Assembly: GCF_013372625.1 (NCBI RefSeq)
Contig: NZ_JABXFD010000553.1
Coordinates: 1 to 39,187, forward strand
DNA from: Actinomadura sp. BRA 177
GTDB lineage: Bacteria > Actinomycetota > Actinomycetes > Streptosporangiales > Streptosporangiaceae
Direction: 5' to 3'
Length of the DNA: 39,187 nt
Shown here one piece after another: positions 35,292-39,187 of this stretch (position 1 is the first letter of the stretch; every line of letters begins with the position of its first letter). The notes beneath the pieces are model-generated. The model did no database searches, was not told the DNA's origin, and saw only the letters and a list, made by a program, of their open reading frames with translations. Position numbers and translations under genes: made by a program.

Positions 35292-36551
35292 ATGAAGCGC
35301 ATTCTGGCGGCCACGGCCGTCACCCTGCTCGCGGTGTCGGCCACCGCGTGCGGGAGCGGCGATAGCGATTCCGGCGGCAAGACGAAGGTCGTCTTCTCCT
35401 ACTGGGGCAGCGACTCCCGGCAGAAGCTGACCGAGGCCGCCATCGCCAAGTTCGAGGAGAAGAACCCGACGATCGACGTCGAGGGCGACTTCTCCGACTG
35501 GGACAGCTACTACGAGAAGCTGGCCACCAAGACCGCGGCCGGGGACGCCCCGGACGTCATGTCGATCGAGATCCGCGGCCTCGGCGAGTACGCGGGCCGC
35601 GGCATCCTCGCCGACGTGAAGGGCAAGGTGAACACCGTCGACCTGGACCAGGGCGTGCTCAAGGCGGGCCAGGTCGACGGCAAGCAGTACGCGATCCCCA
35701 CCGGCGTCAACGCGTTCCCGATGATCGTGAACGAGAAGACGCTGAAGAAGTACGACCAGAAGGTCCCCGACGACAAGACCTGGACCTGGGACGACTACAT
35801 CTCGATCTCCCAGAAGGTGACCGAGAAGTCCGGCGGCGACGTCTGGGGCACCGAGTACAACGAGAACCCCGCGTTCCTGCAGATCTTCGCCGCGCAGCGC
35901 GGTGAGCAGTTCTACGCCGGCGGCAAGGTCGCGCTGTCGGAGCAGACCATCAAGGACTGGTGGGCCCTGCTGCAGAAGATCATCGACACCAAGGCCGGGC
36001 CCGGCGCCGCCCAGATGCTGGAGACCGGCACCAAGGTCGACCAGGCGATGCTCGCCACCAACAAGAGCGCGTTCGGGAGCTGGTGGAGCAACCAGCTGGA
36101 CACGCTGACCAAGGGCTCCGGCCAGGATCTGGAGCTGCTGCGCATGCCGCGGACGGCGGGCGCGAGCAGCTCGGGCATGTTCCTGCAGCCGGCGATGTAC
36201 TACACGATCTCGTCCAAGACCGAGCAGGCCGCCGCCGCGCAGAAGTTCGTCGAGTTCCTGGTCAACGACCCGGACGCGGGCGCGATCCTGCTCAGCGACC
36301 GGGGCCTGCCCACCAACGCCAAGGTGGTCGCCGCGATCAAGAGCAAGCTGTCCCCGGCCGACCAGAAGGTGCTGGAGTTCATGGACGCGATCAAGGGCGA
36401 CCTCAGCCCGATCTCCGTCCCGCCGAAGGGCGCGATGGAGATGGAGGACATCCTCAAGCGCGCCACCGACTCGGTGCTGTTCGGCAAGGCGAAGCCGGAC
36501 GAGGCGGCCAAGACCTTCCTCACCGAGGCCAACAACGCCCTGTCCCAGTAG
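35292..36551 (+). CDS. Extracellular solute-binding lipoprotein of the sugar ABC importer
   Basis: 419 residues of the carbohydrate-binding MalE-like class. The signal peptide ends in SATAC with the lipidated cysteine at C20, followed by a Gly/Ser/Asp-rich tether. The mature protein starts VVFSYWGSDSRQKLTEAAIAKF and has the WTWDDYISISQKV region typical of sugar-binding proteins. It captures the substrate outside the membrane and passes it to the two permeases. A strong GGAGGTAAG ribosome site precedes the ATG. It is 57 bases after the permease stop, and a 13-bp hairpin lies after it. Confidence 0.94.
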   Translation: MKRILAATAVTLLAVSATACGSGDSDSGGKTKVVFSYWGSDSRQKLTEAAIAKFEEKNPTIDVEGDFSDWDSYYEKLATKTAAGDAPDVMSIEIRGLGEYAGRGILADVKGKVNTVDLDQGVLKAGQVDGKQYAIPTGVNAFPMIVNEKTLKKYDQKVPDDKTWTWDDYISISQKVTEKSGGDVWGTEYNENPAFLQIFAAQRGEQFYAGGKVALSEQTIKDWWALLQKIIDTKAGPGAAQMLETGTKVDQAMLATNKSAFGSWWSNQLDTLTKGSGQDLELLRMPRTAGASSSGMFLQPAMYYTISSKTEQAAAAQKFVEFLVNDPDAGAILLSDRGLPTNAKVVAAIKSKLSPADQKVLEFMDAIKGDLSPISVPPKGAMEMEDILKRATDSVLFGKAKPDEAAKTFLTEANNALSQ

Positions 36552-36571
36552 CCGGGTCAGTCCGATGACGA

Positions 36572-36606
36572 GCCGTGCGGCCCGTGAACAGGCCGGGCCG
36601 CACGGC
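36572..36606 (+). terminator. 13-bp hairpin after the binding-protein gene
   Basis: A perfect 13-bp inverted repeat (36572-36584 with 36594-36606) around a nine-base loop, 21 bases after the binding-protein stop. Such hairpins after solute-binding genes often stabilise that part of the mRNA or reduce read-through. It also argues against a GTG start at 36575 for the next gene, which would lie in the stem. Confidence 0.65.
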
Positions 36607-36655
36607 GCCACCCCCGCTCTTCCGGCTCCACCCCCACTCCTGGAGTTCCCGCACC

Positions 36656-37939
36656 ATGCGATACGCCTTCGTCGGGCTCGGCCACCGGGCGCAGATGTAC
36701 GTGGACGCGCTGCTCGGCGCGTGGAGCGACACCGGTGAGATCGTCGCCCTCTGCGACCCCAACCGGACCCGCCTGCAGTACTACCTCGACCGGATCGGCC
36801 GCGACGTGCCGTGCTTCGCGCCCGATGACTTCGGCAAGATGCTCGGCCTGGCCGACGCCGTCGTGGTCGCCACCGTCGACGCCACCCACGCCCGCTACGT
36901 CGTCGAAGCCCTCGACGCGGGCAAGGACGTCGTCGTGGAGAAGCCGCTGTGCACCACCGCCGAGGACTGCGCGGCGATCGCCGCCGCGGCCGAGCGGAGC
37001 ACCGGCCGGCTCATCGTCACGTTCAACTACCGCTACTCGCCGCGCAACAGCGCCGTCCGGCGGCTCATCGCGGACGGCGCGATCGGCGACGTCACCTCGG
37101 TGCACTTCTCGTGGGCGCTCGACACCATCCACGGCGCCGACTACTTCCGCCGCTGGCACCGCGACCGGGCGACCTCCGGCGGCCTGCTGGTGCACAAGGC
37201 CACCCACCACTTCGACCTGGTCAACTGGTGGATCGACGATGCCGCCGCTTCGGTCTACGCGCAGACCTCGCTGCGCTTCTACGGCGCCGGCAACGCTCGC
37301 GCGCGCGGCCTCGCCGACCGTCCCGTCCGGGCGTTCGACGCTCCGGGACTCGGTACGGACCCGTACCTGCTGGACATGTCGGCCGATCCCCGGCTGAAGC
37401 GCCTCTACCTGGACGCCGAGCACGAGGACGGCTACATCCGCGACCAGGACGTGTTCGGCGAGGGCGTGACGATCGACGACAACATGTCGGTCCTCGTCCG
37501 GTACGAGCGCGGCACGCTGCTCACCTACTCCCTCAACGCGCACGCGCCCGCCGAGGGCTACCGGGTCTGCTTCAACGGCACCGCCGGACGGCTGGAGCTG
37601 GATGTCGTGGAGCGGGCGTGGACACCGCCGCACGCGGCGATCGACCCGACCGCGTCCGGGAAGGAGCACGCCGAGGGCGTGTCCGAGCGGCTCGTCCTGC
37701 ACCGGCACTGGCAGCGGCCGGAGGAGATCGCGATCGAGCAGGGCGCGGGCGCGCACGGCGGCGGCGACGCGCTGCTGCTCGACGACGTGTTCCGCGGCCC
37801 GTCGGAGGACCCGCTTGCCCGCCAGGCCGGGTACCGCGCGGGCGTCGCCAGCGTGATGATCGGCGTCTCCGCGAACCTGTCGGCGGCGACCGGCGCCCCC
37901 GTCGGCCTCACGGCCGGCGGCACCCGAACGGCCGGCTGA
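36656..37939 (+). CDS. Gfo/Idh/MocA-family oxidoreductase
   Basis: 427 residues. The NAD(P)-binding start is MRYAFVGLGHRA, VVEKPLC (E95-K96-P97) is the catalytic motif, and HKATHHFD (180-187) supplies the active-site histidines. It probably oxidises a sugar or an intermediate of the imported substrate. The ATG at 36656 follows GGAG ten bases upstream; an earlier GTG in the hairpin is rejected. Its stop overlaps the hydrolase start by one base (TGATG). It is unlike the Gfo/Idh-PmoA fusion in having no extra domain. Confidence 0.92.
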   Translation: MRYAFVGLGHRAQMYVDALLGAWSDTGEIVALCDPNRTRLQYYLDRIGRDVPCFAPDDFGKMLGLADAVVVATVDATHARYVVEALDAGKDVVVEKPLCTTAEDCAAIAAAAERSTGRLIVTFNYRYSPRNSAVRRLIADGAIGDVTSVHFSWALDTIHGADYFRRWHRDRATSGGLLVHKATHHFDLVNWWIDDAAASVYAQTSLRFYGAGNARARGLADRPVRAFDAPGLGTDPYLLDMSADPRLKRLYLDAEHEDGYIRDQDVFGEGVTIDDNMSVLVRYERGTLLTYSLNAHAPAEGYRVCFNGTAGRLELDVVERAWTPPHAAIDPTASGKEHAEGVSERLVLHRHWQRPEEIAIEQGAGAHGGGDALLLDDVFRGPSEDPLARQAGYRAGVASVMIGVSANLSAATGAPVGLTAGGTRTAG

Positions 37940-38979
37940 TGCTCGGCGAGTTCGCGGGCCTGGCGGAGATCGCGGCGGACGGCCGCGGCCTGTTCCCCGC
38001 GCCGGGCCCGGACCTGCCCGAACGCCTCCGGGACGCGCTGGGCGTCCTGGAGCTGAGCGCCGGGGACGTCCGGGTCGAGCGCCGCTGGACCGATGCCGGG
38101 CTGGTGGGCGAGGAACTGTCCTGGACGGTCGGGTACGGCCCCCGCACCCGCGCCTACCTGCGCCGTCCGGAGGACGCCGCGGGCCCGCTGCCGGGCGTCG
38201 GCGCGATGCACTGCCACGCGGGGATGAAGTGGGCGGGCAAGGACAAGATCGCCGACGGCCCGGAGCCGCCGATCGCCGAGATCGTCCGGCTGCGCGCCCG
38301 GCTCTACGGCCGCCGCGCCTACGCGGGCGAGCTGGCCCGCCGGGGCTTCGCGGTGCTCGCCCACGACGTGTTCGCGTGGGGCAGCCGGCGCTTCCCGCTG
38401 ACCGTGGGCGAGCGCGACCCCGACCGCTACGATCGCGCGGCCCGCGATCACGAGCACGTCCTGGCGAAGGCGTGCACGATCCTGGGCACCTCGTTCGCCG
38501 GCGTCCTCGCCGCCGAGGACCTCGCGGCGGCGGCGTACCTGCGCTCCCGGCCCGACATCGGCTCGGTCAGCACGATCGGCCTGTCGGGCGGCGGAGCGCG
38601 CGCCGCGCTGCTGGGCGCGCTCGACCCGGAGATCGGCGCCGTCGCCGTGGCCGCGATGGTGTCGTCGTTCCGGGACTTCCGCGACGAGCACGTGGCCGCG
38701 CACTCCTGGATGCTGTTCCCGCCGGGCCTGACCCGGCTGGCCGACTGGCCCGGCGTGGTCGCGGCCCGCGCCCCCGCCCCGCTGATGGTCCTCTACGCCA
38801 CCGCCGACCCGCTGTTCCCCGCCGCGGGCATGCGCCGGGCCCACCGGCAGATCACCGCGGCCTACCGGAAAGCGCCCGGCCATTACACCGGCGCTTTCTT
38901 CGACACCGTCCACCAATTCGACCGGCCCATGCAGGACGCGGCCTTCGACTGGCTCGCCCGCACGGTCGGGAACAATTAA
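37939..38979 (+). CDS. Alpha/beta hydrolase, probable carbohydrate esterase
   Basis: 346 residues with an alpha/beta-hydrolase triad: nucleophile S216 in GLSGGG, D290 in TADPLF, and H325 in VHQFD. The N-terminal HCHAGMKWAGKDK region (91-103) is near the expected oxyanion hole. The dienelactone-hydrolase/acetylxylan-esterase-like fold and gene context suggest removal of acyl groups from the imported sugar. No signal peptide is seen, so it acts in the cytoplasm after import. The ATG overlaps the previous TGA. Confidence 0.85.
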   Translation: MLGEFAGLAEIAADGRGLFPAPGPDLPERLRDALGVLELSAGDVRVERRWTDAGLVGEELSWTVGYGPRTRAYLRRPEDAAGPLPGVGAMHCHAGMKWAGKDKIADGPEPPIAEIVRLRARLYGRRAYAGELARRGFAVLAHDVFAWGSRRFPLTVGERDPDRYDRAARDHEHVLAKACTILGTSFAGVLAAEDLAAAAYLRSRPDIGSVSTIGLSGGGARAALLGALDPEIGAVAVAAMVSSFRDFRDEHVAAHSWMLFPPGLTRLADWPGVVAARAPAPLMVLYATADPLFPAAGMRRAHRQITAAYRKAPGHYTGAFFDTVHQFDRPMQDAAFDWLARTVGNN

Positions 38980-39014
38980 CCGGCACCTTCCGCCATGAAA
39001 GAGACGCAACTCTA

Positions 39015-39060
39015 TTGACGCGTTCACGCCGAACGCCTACATTGCGAGAAAGCGCTTTCT
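39015..39060 (+). promoter_or_regulatory. Strong promoter with a perfect 14-bp LacI-type operator
   Basis: TTGACG (39015-39020) and TACATT (39038-39043) are spaced by exactly 17 bases. AGAAAGCGCTTTCT (39047-39060), a perfect palindrome, starts three bases after the -10 and covers the expected start site. The near-identical AGAAAGCGCTATCT lies at the ABC importer promoter (33352-33365), so both operons belong to one regulon. The regulator of this site is not obviously in the window. Confidence 0.75.
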
Positions 39061-39092
39061 GAGCCGCTCCCCGCCACGAAGGGCCCACCTCC

Positions 39093-39187
39093 ATGCGCCC
39101 GCTCCCCCGCCATCGAGCCCGGCCTCCCCCACCCGGAAAAAGAGACGCGCTCATTTCCCTGTCCCTTAAACATGGATCCGCGCCACA
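39093..39187 (+). CDS. Possible start of a further gene of the cluster (partial)
   Basis: Open frame from ATG at 39093 to the window end, 31 full codons (MRPLPRHRARPPPPGKRDAL...), preceded by GAAGGG at a suitable distance and by the strong promoter/operator at 39015-39060. The GAAGGGCC ribosome-site context is like that of the importer gene at 33398. The visible N-terminus is Pro/Arg-rich and not clearly a signal peptide, so no function can be given and a later start is possible. Confidence 0.35.
   Translation, partial: MRPLPRHRARPPPPGKRDALISLSLKHGSAP

Noticed and set aside
33398..36551. Possible missing ATPase as a defect of the ABC importer
   Set aside because: Actinomycete sugar importers of this type commonly share an MsiK-type ATPase encoded elsewhere, so the absence is normal.
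36575..36655. An earlier GTG start for the plain Gfo/Idh gene
   Set aside because: It lies inside the 13-bp hairpin and adds a Pro/Arg-rich stretch before the Rossmann motif. The ATG at 36656 starts the conserved MRYAFVGLG and has GGAG upstream.
38868..38898. 9-bp inverted repeat GAAAGCGCC/GGCGCTTTC resembling the second operator
   Set aside because: It lies inside the hydrolase coding sequence with a 13-base spacer; both arms encode conserved-looking protein (KAPGHYTGAFFD), so a coding explanation suffices.

Overview
The window is very GC-rich DNA with dense, often overlapping genes, GTG/TTG starts and strong GGAGG-type ribosome sites. Its gene families (SpoIIE phosphatase with PAS/GAF, XRE-NB-ARC-TPR and TIR-NB-ARC-TPR proteins, CHAT protease, FHA-ABCG transporter, sugar importer without its own ATPase) point to a filamentous actinomycete. 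A Thermomonosporaceae/Actinomadura-like host is an inference from gene style, not from a marker gene.

Layout. (1) 1-8324, core-like: the start of a large AAA/LuxR-type ATPase regulator running off the left edge, a divergent PAS-PAS-GAF-SpoIIE phosphatase, and a single-chain 1822-residue acyl-CoA carboxylase built like the eukaryotic enzyme (biotin carboxylase, biotin carrier, central domain, carboxyltransferase). (2) 8325-8833: a 509-base non-coding, partly AT-richer stretch with a nested stem-loop after the carboxylase. (3) 8834-15218: a tight five-gene plus-strand operon of two coiled-coil proteins, a four-helix membrane protein with a coiled tail, an OmpA-like lipoprotein, and a coiled-coil/FHA/ABCG transporter. 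It looks like one envelope complex and I do not recognise it as a named system. (4) 24333 down to 15208: six consecutive minus-strand genes encoding an AlaX-type tRNA-editing enzyme, CHAT caspase-like protease, XRE-NB-ARC-TPR protein, 2OG-Fe(II) oxygenase, TIR-NB-ARC-TPR protein and a membrane-anchored NPCBM-like protein. The mix of STAND sensors with TIR and CHAT effectors suggests a conflict (anti-phage or programmed-death) locus. A divergent LysR regulator borders it. (5) 25377-39187: a carbohydrate catabolic cluster.

The catabolic cluster has a minus-strand arm of four coupled genes: SDR dehydrogenase, enolase-superfamily sugar-acid dehydratase, Gfo/Idh/MocA-PmoA fusion, and SGNH esterase fused to a degenerate aldehyde dehydrogenase. 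The plus-strand arm has a LacI regulator, galM, an ABC sugar importer, a second Gfo/Idh oxidoreductase and an alpha/beta hydrolase. At least three copies of a CTGCAAC-N2-GTTGCAG operator and two copies of an AGAAAGCGCT-type operator sit at its promoters, so two LacI-type circuits probably meet here. A plausible flow is deacylation of an imported plant-polysaccharide fragment, oxidation of the sugar to an acid, dehydration, and further metabolism. The substrate cannot be read from sequence alone.

Strongest leads: the six-gene TIR/CHAT/STAND array, the five-gene coiled-coil FHA-ABCG operon, and the SGNH-aldehyde dehydrogenase fusion in which the catalytic Cys and the Asn motif are both missing.
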